Shown: in pieces, positions 10,040 to 20,608 of the stretch | Layout of the letters: each line of letters begins with the position of its first letter | Numbering within the stretch: the stretch's first letter is position 1 | Assembly: GCA_030770425.1 (NCBI GenBank) | Contig: JASJFT010000052.1 | Location: forward strand, 62,001 to 126,000 | Origin: Darksidea phi | Lineage: Eukaryota; Ascomycota; Dothideomycetes; Pleosporales; Lentitheciaceae | Reading direction: 5' to 3' | Length of the DNA: 64,000 nt | Program-made: the position numbers and the translations under genes | The notes under the pieces: model-generated | The model's database searches: none | The model's input: only the letters and a program-made list of their open reading frames with translations | Told to the model about the DNA's origin: nothing

Positions 10040-11768
10040 CTATGGTGGGGTCTGGGTAGCTGTCGGGGCCGTGCGCCAGTATGCGTATGCGGCTTCTGCT
10101 GGTGTTGTAATGACTGTGGGGGTAGGGTCTAGACAACGTCCGAACCAGCCTTGGCTTGTGCAGGTGGTGGTTGTAGCTTCGCTAGTGGTTGAGTCGCTCG
10201 TAGTCTTGTCCTTGCATCCGAACCAGCCGGGCTATATGCTTCAGTTAGCATGTATTACGTGCGGCTACGGAAACGTTGCTTACCGTCTTGCATGTACTTG
10301 TAGTTGTAGTTGTAGTAAAAGTTGTTGTAGTAGGTGCCGAAGTAGTTGTCTCATCACGGCAGCCCCACCAACCAGGTGTCTTGCACGTTTCAGTTCGTGT
10401 TCGTGATGTGCTAGTCGCGGTCGTGGTAGTTGTTGGCTTTGTATGTGTTCCGTTTTCGAACTTCCACAAGTAGCAGTCGACGCAAGTGACCTCTTCATCT
10501 TCACATGGTGCAGCCTCGTCATACTTTGCGTACACATTCTCAATAGCATAACGTAGTCGGTGGGTTTGCGTGCTCTGCCTCCATCCCCAATCCTTGACGA
10601 CATCATAGACGCACCGTTTTCCCGTGTGACACGTCGTTTCAAACGCATAACCGGCTATGGAACAGAAACTCGAGCCACCATTGCAGGTACCCATATAGAC
10701 TGGATCTGCGGTGTGGCCGATATGGAAGCCGCCGGTGTTCCTTCGAAGCGGCGAATCCTGACCAGCTACCTGGAGACCCAGCCGAGCTGCGGCTAGTGCC
10801 TGGGGGTACGCCTCAAACGTGACGGCCGGTATGCCTTGCCGCAGACCGATGAAGGATGCCAGGACTCCACCTAAGCTATGACCCGTAGTAATAATGTTTG
10901 CTCTCGGGTAGAGCTGAATCACTTCATCGTACAGCTCCAAAGTAGCCTCGAAATATCTGTTCGGCTTCACCAGCTCCTCTGAAACGCACTGTTGGTCGCA
11001 CGTATATGTACCAGTTTGGCAATCGCACACCTTCCGCCAAAGATACGGTCCGCCCTGACCGCAGCAACAGGAACCAAACAGGTTGTCGTTTTCTTTATCA
11101 TGACCAGAGGTGCCATTACCCTCAAACATGGCTACGGTAGTCCCTTTAACTGCGAGAACGATGGTCGAGTTGGTGGCATCGCTGAACACGTGTCCTCGGA
11201 TTCCGCTATCTTCCCATCCGAAGGGGATTGAGCTGTTCCAAGCTTCGCCAACATCAAGCCATTCAGGATCGTCGCGGTCTGGCTTATAAGCGTCTTCGGA
11301 CATGTTCGCGAAATGGATGACTGTTTGCTTGTCCGCAATATCTGGTCCGAGGACATGTTCCGGGACCCATAGCGGTGACATGGGCGCTTGAGAGCGAGAA
11401 ATTTGAAGCGAAGACTTGTCGATCTTGACCGGGGCGGTTTTGATAGGAAATGGTCCGAGCTGAGCGGCCGCGTCTGCCTGGGCGGCGACCCTTTCCGATG
11501 TAATGTCTAAACGCCGCGCTCGCGGGCCTGGTTGTCCAGCACCATGATGGAAAACGTGTCGTAGACTCAGACCATCTGATGTAGGACCACTTTGACTGTT
11601 CAAGCCATCATTGTGTTGAGATAAAGAGGGTGGCGTCTGGTGTCCAGGGTGAAACACATTGTAGCCGGCATAGGAACACAGGATGCTGCCGAGGAAAAGG
11701 GTCTGTACTACGATATATGTAACGAGTAGAAATCGGGAAAAGTACATCCAAACCACATGGGATGGCAT
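10040..11768 (-). CDS. ATG15: Autophagy-related vacuolar lipase Atg15
   Basis: The model is 558 aa: exon 1 11768-10284, intron 10283-10232, exon 2 10231-10040. Atg15 is the phospholipase that breaks open autophagic and Cvt bodies inside the vacuole. An N-terminal signal anchor ([20 protein letters not shown]...) is followed by the lumenal lipase domain. The catalytic triad is Ser298 (TTGHSLGG), Asp355 (HTADPVY) and His403 (STQTHRLRY). The oxyanion region AVKGTT and many paired cysteines ([23 protein letters not shown]) are present. The C-terminus is a Thr-rich stalk with repeated Cys/Trp modules ([28 protein letters not shown]). Two of these are visible only after splicing. The start was chosen at MPSH because it begins the anchor; an upstream in-frame Met at 11936 would add 56 unlike residues. 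Confidence 0.94.
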
Positions 11769-13880
11769 GTTAGGTTGGCATGTCGAGGGTAGTGTTGATG
11801 TCTGGTGTTGTCGCGCTCGATCGATGGATGTCAGAGCGACAGCGCACGGATGCACACGACGTGGCGCATGACCGTGGCTCAGGTCAAAGCGCAGACACGC
11901 TAATACGTCATTCGCCCTGCTTCCCAGTACGTGCATGGTCCTTGCATGATGTCGATATCGTCCTCGAAATTTGCTTTCTCCGTCATGGTGTTCGCTCGCG
12001 GGAAATTGAAATACGATATTTTTCCATCACCTTTCATCGCGGCGACACGAAAATCCGCCAGGCAACCGTTTCGAATTGCTCAGATGCAACAATTGTGGGG
12101 ATGGCGGCCCGGCGATCGAGCTCTTCTCTACTTCTCACGTGGAGGCAATCTTCGAGACGTTTCTCTGTTAATATATACGTTCTTCGTCTTGAATTAAGCT
12201 CTCCTAGCGCCATGCCAAAGTAGTTTCCAGTGACCCTGCATCGTACATTTCATCATATCACCTATCAACGGAACATTTGCATGCTTGGCGGCTCACTTCC
12301 GGCCACGATACATTCGGTCGACCGTCTCACACCCGACCATGAGCCCCGGTGTTTTGTCAAGTATCATGTCTTACCAGCCGCTGTTGAGTCATCAAGGTCA
12401 ACGACAGTTCCGAATAACAACTCATATCACGTGTCCATCGTTCGGACGACCTACTTCAGATCGCGTGTCAACAGCGGAGCTCGCGGATTTCGCGAATCGA
12501 TTCGGAGAATGCTATCTATGGCCTCAGCAGAGCCAGCGACTTTCCGCAGACGGATCGACTGCTTGCCATCGCCCCTCGTCGAAGATGACCGGCAGAAGAC
12601 TCTTCATCTTCTCCTTGTTCACTATGTCCTTGTTTTTCAGTTACCTACGCGGTAGCGCACTGAGCCTAAACCCTTGATGGTGCAGCTTAGGTCTTAGCAG
12701 TCGATCCTGTGACCTGGACCGGGACAGCCGCTGTCAGCTTGGGGGAAATAGAAGAGCTGGTTTTGCGAGCACCGCGATCGCAAGCTCGCCGTCCTACAAC
12801 GTAGTGCGACAAGGCTGACGTCCACATCGGCGAACAGAGAGATCTCACGTTCCGAATCCTCAGTTTCTATTGGCCGCCTGGCACGCAGTAGCTAAGCTCA
12901 AGGAAGCACCCAAAAACAGGATATCCTGCGACATTCGAAGTAGGACATTTGCCCTCACCAAGTCCCAGAGGCCCAGTTCAACCCCTTAGCCCTTGGACGG
13001 TGATACGTACCTGCTGTGCACGCCTTTACGCTCTCGAAAACCCGTTGCGCGCTACAAGAGGAAGACTACAGAGGCTAGCGAGGTTTCTCTGAATCCACGA
13101 GGGAGGTTCCCGCGACCCCCGAAGAGCACATGCTTGCCTTTGTGGCAGCGTGCTCAAATTCTTGGCAAGAGCGCCGGAGCATTGGAACGAACGACCAATA
13201 GTCTGGGTACGGCATCTATTAAGGACGATGCTCAGTGAATCGCAACGGTACCAATCGACAATTATCACGGTCACCAGCTGTTGCGCGTGCCCATTTATGC
13301 GAACATAAGATTCAAAGCCAGTCATGTGAGACGCAATTGTCATAAGCAAGGGACGTTGCATTCTGTAGCTATCCGATACCATTGGGAGAAGAACGTTACA
13401 TGCGATGTTGGGTTGCATACGAACAGTCATGAACAGACGTTGCGCCGCATATTGGTGGAATGAAGGGAAGTAAAGGACGGCTTCTTCTGGGATGTGTCCA
13501 TGGATCATTCTACAAAAGAAAAGTTTTGTGCTTCGCGAGGATGTTGCTCCATATGCACCTGTTAGTCAGCTACTTTGTGAACGATGTATCCAAGCCGGAG
13601 AGAGCGGTTAGCTGGCCGTTCACTATTAGTTCGCTAGGATTACATTTTTCTAAGTTGCCATACTTTGTGCGTGGACATTCCAATATGCCTTCGGTACGCT
13701 ACTTGAACCAGCAAAAGCACCGCTCTCTCTTCAAGTAGCCATCTGCAACTAACGGATGACCGAGCGAGCATAGTCGTATTCCCTATCAAAATAAGCGTCG
13801 CGCCCTTCATTCTTTTGGCGTAGATCATAACATAGTCTATGATAACTCGCATGATAAACCTTCCACAAGTCGATCTACAG
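11769..13880. other. 2.1-kb gene-poor stretch
   Basis: This covers the ATG15 promoter and spacer before the P450 relic. Overlapping frames of 130-160 codons on both strands (around 12230-12680 and 13026-13508) show no recognisable domain. Their opposition on both strands argues against coding. Further unrecognised relics are possible. Confidence 0.45.
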
Positions 13881-15656
13881 GATGTATAAAGTGCTTCCAA
13901 GCGCAGTCCTCAGCTTGGACAATACATGGACGGCTATGGAGACCAAGTTTGCCACCAAGTTGCCTGAATCGCCGGTCCCAGCTAGTATCGGCGATGTTGG
14001 GTCACGCTTACGCATTTACAGCAATCCTTTCGAGCTTATTCAAACTATTCTTAACCGTTACTTCAATTCCTCCGCGCAGACCGCCCGGAGGGTTATTGCG
14101 CTGTAGCTTCTCGCTTATGTGGCTATCTCTGTCTATACTCGCTTCACTAACATCTCGAACATTCCCGGCCCTTTCTAGGCTGCCTACTCCAGGTTCTGGC
14201 TGTCTTGACTAAATATACCACGAGGTCAGCACTAAGTATGGACCGCTAACTCGAATAGGCCCGAACAGGGTTCTATCAGACCCTGAAGGAAGCATCAGGA
14301 TCTTGGGTTCTCGGAGCAGATATCAACGAGGACCGTGGTATGACGCCTTCAAGACCGAGCCTGATCGATCGAATATCGTAAGCCAGAGACACAGACCGGC
14401 TCATCTGCATATGTGATTCCAAATGGCTCCTGGGGTAGACACTTCCTGCCAACTTTGTCTTACCTGAACTAGCACGTCAGAGTACAGTGGTAAAAACATC
14501 GCCGATTTGGAGGGCATCATAGAAACTCGTGTTTTGGAACTGATGGGTCGCATCTCCGTCGACTGGGCGTCTACCTCGAGCACGACAATAGTATTCGATA
14601 TTGGAAGGTGGATTCGTCACCTGACAATAGATACTATCACCCATATATCTTTCAGCAGGCTGCTCGGTTACGTAGAGAACGATTGTGACATCATGAACTT
14701 CACAAGTGTCATGGAGCAGCTGTTACCCATTGTGCTTCAATTCAGCCTCTTTACGGAGTTCAATTACGTCCTCGAGATACTAGGCAAGATACCCTTTCTC
14801 AGGCGCACGCTATTCCCGCATCATACGCACTCCATAGGCCTTGGAAGGATCAGAGCAGTAAGATGTCGCTTGCACATGCCGAATCAGCTTACAAAATGAA
14901 AGACCACCAAGGAGGTCATCACCTCTCGGCCTCCACCAGACCCGCACTCGAAATCTGACATGTCGAACACTTTCTTAAAGCATGGACTTTGCCTATTGGA
15001 GCGGAGTCAGAAATGGCTATCAGTTTGTATGCTTCCTTCTCCTTCTATTATCTTTATAGTCGCTGAATGCTTGCAGGGTCGCCGGTTCAGATACCACCTC
15101 TACCGGCCTCCGAGCCACGATTCACCAGTATACCAAAAATTGCAACAATAGATCGATGATGCTATTGCAAAACGCGCCATTTCAGCTCCGATCCGAAGCC
15201 CGCCGTTTACCATACCTCCAAGCGTGCATTACGAAGGCCTCCGCTGTCATCCGCCGTTGGTGCTGCCTCGCGAACGTGTCGCACCACCTGAAGGCGACAT
15301 TGTCTGCGGGTACAATATACCCGGTAACACGATCGTCGGCGTCAATTTATAGACAAACCAGCGCAACGAAGTCTACGGAACGGATTCCGAGATCTTCCGA
15401 CCCGAGCTGGCTCGAGGCGAACGACGAGCAAGTAAGAGGGATGCGGAAGACGTGGGAGTTGATCTTTGGGCATGGCATGATCAAGTGTCTCGGACAGAAT
15501 GTGGCCCTTATGGCGATGAACAAGGTCCTGCCTGAGGTATGTTACTTCCACATCTGTACCGTCGACCCTCAACGCCCTTGGCACAGCAAGTGCTACGGTA
15601 TATTCTTCCAGAAAGACTTCAACGTCCGCATTACCAAACGCGAAACCGCCCGCTGA
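13881..15656 (+). pseudogene. Cytochrome P450 relic (pisatin-demethylase-like)
   Basis: Ordered P450 blocks are scattered over three frames. The membrane-proximal Pro motif NIPGPF is near 14155. The text KYGPLTRIGPNRVLSDPEGS is recoverable near 14230-14290. ILELMGRI-like helix text with DIGRWIRHLTIDTITHISF and GYVENDCDIMNF lies in the frame 14507-14830. Helix-K-region text (LPYLQACI) and RERVAPPEGD-like text are near 15200-15300. The heme-binding loop FGHGMIKCLGQNVA at 15465-15506 has the axial Cys codon at 15486-15488. The end GIFFQKDFNVRITKRETAR stops at 15656. Multiple frameshifts separate the blocks, so no functional enzyme is expected. Block order resembles the CYP57/pisatin-demethylase-like group, an assignment from memory. 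The 5' limit is uncertain. Confidence 0.8.
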
Positions 15657-15979
15657 ACTCAGCCTGTAGGTGCACCCCCCCTCCCGTAAAGGCCTAAGTA
15701 TCTAAGATTCGTAGTTGATCGACTGTTCCTTCAAGAGTCTTCATATGGTTTGCGTTCGGTCTTCCTATTTGGTATCTACGAACGGTCTCCTTCAATGAGC
15801 AGAGAAGAAAGTACCAATCAAGCAGATCGCTTTTTGAATGCGAGTAATGTACGAAAAGAAGTGCTGAAGCCAAGTGAATGTCGCGGTTTGCTGTGCGTGA
15901 GCAGGAAATGTGCTCAAATGACCATTAAAATCTTTTGTAAGTCTAATGCTTCGCCTGCAATTCATCTCTTGATGTTGTG
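15657..15979. other. Short intergenic stretch
   Basis: This lies between the P450 relic end and the APH-like gene stop. Nothing was recognised. Confidence 0.5.
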
Positions 15980-17391
15980 CTAAAGAGCTATCCCATCAAT
16001 CTCCCGACCCAGTTCACCGATATCCAGCCCGTCTCTTCTATTTGCGTCCCTGGAGCGTATGGTTTTTTCGTATTCTAGGCGCTGGTTCATTTTACATCGG
16101 CTGAACTCCTCTAAATCATCCGGTGATTGGAGATTTTGAAAAGGTCTTGTATCCAAGCAATTTTTCATAACTTCCGCTAATGGGAAGCTTTCCCGGATCG
16201 CTAGATTGTACCAAAAAGTTCCGTCCCCCCTAAATTCTCGCATCAGACTAGAGAATGTGTGGTCGAGCCCATAGCGGCCTTCTTCCTCCTCTAGGAGTTC
16301 AAGAAACACTTCTAATCTTGCATCATAATCCTCCAGATCACGGTCATTCCATTCAAATGGTTCGGTTCCCGTAAGCCACCATGGCGGAGAGCATAGGAAA
16401 GTGGCTGGGGCCGCGTAGCAGAATTCCCAGTCAAGGATTGCGACGATCGTGTACGATTTGTCCACCAGAATATTTCCAAATCGCATATCATCACAGAATA
16501 GTCGAAACTCTGTGTTGTGTTTGATAGCAAAGTGCTTGGCCATCAGCTTGAGTGCGTGGATAGATTTGTAGTCATCGCGCGCTTCTTCTTCGTTTTGGCT
16601 GGCTAAGGGGTTCTTGCGGAGATGAACTAAGCTCTGTTCCGCTAGAGCATTGAAATAGTGAGCCGTAGAGTCAAAGGGGCCATCCGAAGCTGCGGCATGT
16701 CTGTCAGAGCATGTACTTATCTACGATAGGAGGACTAACCTCCAACTCCCACTCCTCCCATCCTCTCTATCTCGTTCATTTTGAAAGTCAACGGTCCCGA
16801 TGTAACAGACCACACACGTTCCGACTCTGTCTCTTCCATGGACAAGGCACCTATCTTTGGAAAGCTGTGACTAAAGAGCTGAAGGTAGATCCGGGCGATT
16901 TGCCTGTAAATCTTTTCAACAACGGAGTCTGAGACGTCCCTCATCCTCCCATCTTTTTCATCCAGAAGCACATCGTCCAGAGAGAGCCCATCGACGAATT
17001 CCATGATGATGTATGGCCCAAGGCCGACAAAGTCGCCCGTAGCCATACCAGAGGCTATCACTTTCGGAACAGGTATTTCCGTCTTCTCTCTAAGAAAGTG
17101 CATGACAGCAACTTCATTTCGGACCTTGGCCAATGGGCTCATGGTGTTTCCTGGTACTGGAAAGCGGAGGATCCATTCCTCTCCATCCTCGTCGAAGCGC
17201 AGCCTAAAACAGTAATTGAAAGCTCCTTGAAGCCGTTGGATTACTCTGCAGACCTTTCGCTGCCGGTGATATGATGCAATCTCTTCAACGCGGGACCTAC
17301 GGTCATCTGTGTGATCGAATGAGGCGAGGAACTCAAGCCAACGCTTCTCGGCGGCCTGGCCTGCGCTAAGGACGTTACGATTGACTCTCAT
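15980..17391 (-). CDS. APH-family (aminoglycoside phosphotransferase-like) kinase
   Basis: The model is 453 aa: exon 1 17391-16740, intron 16739-16690 (GTTAGT...GCCGCAG), exon 2 16689-15980. The fold is APH/choline-kinase-like. FNYCFRLRFDEDGEEWILRF is the N-lobe with the ATP-lysine region replaced by an Arg. YIIMEFVDG is the hinge. FCDDMRFGNILVD (about residue 283) is the catalytic loop with Asp and Asn. ILDWEF (about 305) is the metal-binding Asp-x-Glu motif. The second acceptor in the intron (GCCGCAG) was chosen because it keeps the conserved ASDGPFDSTAHYFN frame. The frame is open upstream to 17622 but Met at 17391 (MRVNRNVLSAG) fits the family start. Many fungal paralogues exist; the substrate is unknown. 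Confidence 0.8.
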
Positions 17392-17712
17392 TAAAAAACT
17401 GCGCACGTGCGTCGTGGGGCAGGGAAGGGGAATGAGGCTGGATTTCAAGAATATATCCGCCGGGCTTGGTCGTGTGTCTTGATCTGCACTATACAGTTTA
17501 ATGTTCGATTCCGGAATAAAGGTTGTGACTAAGACAAATTCGGCTACCGCCAATGATTCTGCCGAATAGCTCCTTAGCAGGTTATTCGCATGCCAGCATT
17601 TGAGCATCTTCGAGTGGATCACGTACCTTGCCCAAAGGTGTCTTGCTGACGGACAGCTCAGCTGCTTGGTAATCGCTTGATTTCTGTAAGTAGATGCCTC
17701 CTTTTTGATATG

Positions 17713-18571
17713 CTATGACAGAGACTCTACTTTTCTTTCCTCTGAAAGAGCTTGGATTACCTCTTCTGCATTGTCGAAATATTCTTGCCAATTGCCCATG
17801 ATGACCAGATCATCGGGAACTGATTCTACCTCGGGAAAGTCTCCCCTTGTATAGTATGCCGATACTTCGTCTTCTGACAGAGTATCGTACGGCTCACGGC
17901 CTAACATGATGTAGTATATGGTCGAACCCAGAGCAAAAAGATCCGTCTTCACATTCCGCATAGCAAGGGAATCTCGCGGAAGGAAGAATCGAGTGCTTTC
18001 CATAGCAGCTCCATCCAAGTCCCCGAATAAAGAGCCGGAAAAATCGCAAAGCCGGAGATCGAGCTGGTCGTCGAGCAGGAGGTTATTTGGATGAATATCG
18101 TAGTGAATGACATTTCGAGCGTGAACGAAAGCTAGACCTTCTGTTGCCTGTATTGACCATTTGAATCAAAGCTGAAGCGGGATACCAGCAGGGTCGACGG
18201 TAGACATATAGCGCCGGACAGCGCCGGACATCGCCGTTCACTGCGAGCTGAAAGCGGAGACAGTATCCTTTTTTGCCCAAGTACTTAACAATTCTTTTAT
18301 GATCTCCTAGGGCTAGAAGAATGCAGTTTTCAATATCGAGAGCTTTCTTTGAGAAACGATCGTGTCTATCTCAAGGGAGCTTGAGCACTGAATTATCTGG
18401 GGGCAAGCCCAGCGAGGCTGTATTGCTACCCGAGAGAACCCTTAACACGCTAGGAGGAACCCACGGCTCAATGCATCTGACCGATGCCATTGGGTTTAAC
18501 GGGCCGACGTGGTAATTTCCGTCAAAAGGCACTGGCGTCCCACTGAAAAATTGAGCAATGGGTTCCCGCAT
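17713..18571 (-). pseudogene. Protein kinase relic (fungal CDF-type Ser/Thr kinase)
   Basis: From the ATG at 18571 the frame reads through NSVLKLP to a TGA at 18373-18371. The same frame then resumes with DRHDRFSKKALDIENCILL and GDHKRIVKYLGKKGYC. After NGDVRR a 10-bp tandem duplication (18211-18230) shifts the frame. In the new frame a second TGA (18168-18166) follows IPLQL. The kinase core continues: VIHYDIHPNNLLLDD (catalytic loop, HYD in place of HRD), LCDFSGS (DFG region, DFS here), KTDLFALGSTIYYIMLG (helix F) to the stop at 17713. Both stops fall where Arg (CGA to TGA) would fit. This is a recently lost copy of the fungal kinase family with CDF motifs. It lies 321 bp upstream of the APH-like gene on the same strand. 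Confidence 0.78.
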
Positions 18572-18980
18572 AGTAGCCGTAATGTTGAGTTAGGAGACGA
18601 AATTTGCAGTGGGGCATTGAGTGCTTTTGTCTTTGTGTTCGACCATGGTCTCGTGGTTTTCCGCCGGAAGTGCACGCTTATGTAACGTTGTTGCCTATCA
18701 GCCCTTGTGGCGCTAATCTCAGTTTGGAGCTAATATACTACATTCCACCAAATAGAGCCCTTTAAATAAAGCTTGGAAGCTAAGCCTTGGCCGGCATAGC
18801 GGTCCCCTCCCTACGGCCCGCCTTCTTCCCCCCCTCATTGATTCTCCTCAACCATCTCGCCGCAATATTAACTGTAACCCTCTACCAAGCCGGCCGACAT
18901 ACGCAGAGCGACCGCACCGAATTTGTCGTCTCCCGCCCAGTTCAACTGTTCTAGTATTTCGCTTCCGTCCACGGTTCGCC
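18572..18980. other. Intergenic, divergent spacer
   Basis: This lies between the kinase relic start and the orphan gene start. It is rich in short C/T tracts. Nothing specific was recognised. Confidence 0.5.
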
Positions 18981-20278
18981 ATGACAGCGTATATCAACCT
19001 TAGCTTGCAGGGTACGTTACCACTATCATACAGTCATAAATGACCTGCGCTTTCTCACGAAATACCAGGGACCTTCTATTTTTCTGTACATTTTCCTGTC
19101 GAAGACAGCATCATGCTGCAATTGTATTCAAGCACGCTTGTAGGCGTAGCAAGAGGTGTGTAGCACTATCATCGCCCGGCATACACGATAATAAAGCGCT
19201 CATGGACGTAGAATCTACCTTTGATGTTTTGTACTCGCATGTTGGCCGAAGTTGGCATCAGCGCGATGACGTCGTTACACCCTTTAACGACCGTCGATGG
19301 ATTCATGTTGAAGCGGTCTGGACCTTTGATCTTGATGGCGATATTCTACGATTAGAGAAGAGAGATCGCAACCTTTGTGTTCCACTCAACCTTATTCGCC
19401 AGCGTTCTATAACTATTTCTGATTTCGAGCCTTACGAACGACCGCCGATACTCGCCAAACACGCCTTACAATCCGTCTATCCAGCGCTGTACTGGAACAT
19501 GAGGCGCAAGGAGATTAACCTACAGTACCTACAGCGGCGCAAGGCTTTCGTCTCCAGGATACTCGCTGACTTTGGGTTCCAATGGAGGCACGTCCTCTGT
19601 GGTCGTTATAATAACTCTACGTTTCGGAGACTTGCCTATGCTATTATTAGGATTGTTACCCTAGACTTTACTGTCCAAGAAGCAGCGCTCCCGCGCCAGG
19701 GTTTTGGTGAATCTCTAGTCGGGATACAAAACCTTCCAGAGTGGGATTTTGCAAGTGGACACATCGTCAGGGTCGGCGGGACGTCCATCGTCATATGCCA
19801 GCATACTCCGCACGCCGTTGCGCTAATCCGAAAGGATTTTACGAAGCAGATCACCCCCAGTTCGGCAGAGAGAGATATCACTTACCTTATACTCTCGGTG
19901 CGGGAGCTTATCCTGTATCGGAAAAATCACAACGTCGAAAGATATACGGAACCTAAGCGTCTATTCGATGGGACAGATTCTCCTTCTGACGAAGCTATCG
20001 AGCTTCTTCTCCAAGCTACGCAGACTAGGGTCCCTACAGTGGCTTCTCTTCGTAGGCTCCCTTTGGAGCTGCAGGATATGATTCTGGATAAGGTATCAGC
20101 AGGACCAATTGAGAGTGCCAGGGTTGGCTGCCTACTTGACGTGGGGTCAGTTTTTACATGGAGGTACGGTAACCGAAATATTGAAAGGGAAGAAGGCCGT
20201 CCATCTAGAATGCCTTGGAGTCCTGTGGAATCGCTTATTTTGTTTGGTGGCTACCCTAGTGGTGTAGCATACCAGTAA
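18981..20278 (+). CDS. Conserved fungal orphan protein, 394 aa
   Basis: The three-exon model is 18981-19011, 19069-19155 and 19212-20278. The introns of 57 and 56 bp are GTACGT...ACCAG and GTGTGT...GACGTAG, and phases match exactly. The spliced N-terminus is MTAYINLSLQ-GTFYFSVHFPVEDS-IMLQLYSS, joining STFDVLYSHVGRSWHQRDDVV. The body contains WTFDLDGDILRLEKRDRNL and SITISDFEPYERPP, and ends at GYPSGVAYQ. No signal peptide, membrane segment or known catalytic motif is visible. The stretch LRRLPLELQDMILDKV late in the protein resembles the start of an F-box helix. I have the impression of a multicopy Dothideomycete family but cannot name a function. A third, truncated LTR-like repeat lies 250 bp downstream. 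Confidence 0.68.
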
Positions 20279-20525
20279 AACGTGTTCCAAACGCCCATTT
20301 CGAGATATTAATCTGATATATCGATCTATCGCACAATAAGAAGCTTGAAGATTGCATTGACTACCGGTGGATCGTGAGTCATACTGCCCATATGTCCTGG
20401 ATATCCCTTACAACCCAATATAAACCCCGAAAGATCTCTATCCGTCACATGCACACCAGTTCAAGACAAAGAGATGGTAACGGGGTCCATGGAGTAGTGC
20501 AAAAACATATAATGATCTCGAAGGA

Positions 20526-20608
20526 TATAGCACCTCTACCTTATACAAACTCCTACTGTGTTTCGTGCAGACCTTACAAAAGAGCCGCCCACTATGCAAA
20601 TCCAACCC
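20526..20608 (-). repeat. LTR-like repeat, copy C (truncated)
   Basis: On the minus strand this reads TTGGATTTGCATAGTGGGCG... and then ...GTAGAGGTGCTATA. It is the same unit found at 41885-42015 and 43484-43620. Only about 85 bp is shared; beyond AGGTGCTATA the sequences diverge. Most differences from the other copies are transitions. It is probably a fragment of a solo LTR. Confidence 0.6.

Noticed and set aside
12230..12677. Two overlapping 130-141-codon plus-strand frames
   Set aside because: They cover the same bases in different frames with no recognisable motif and no splice support.
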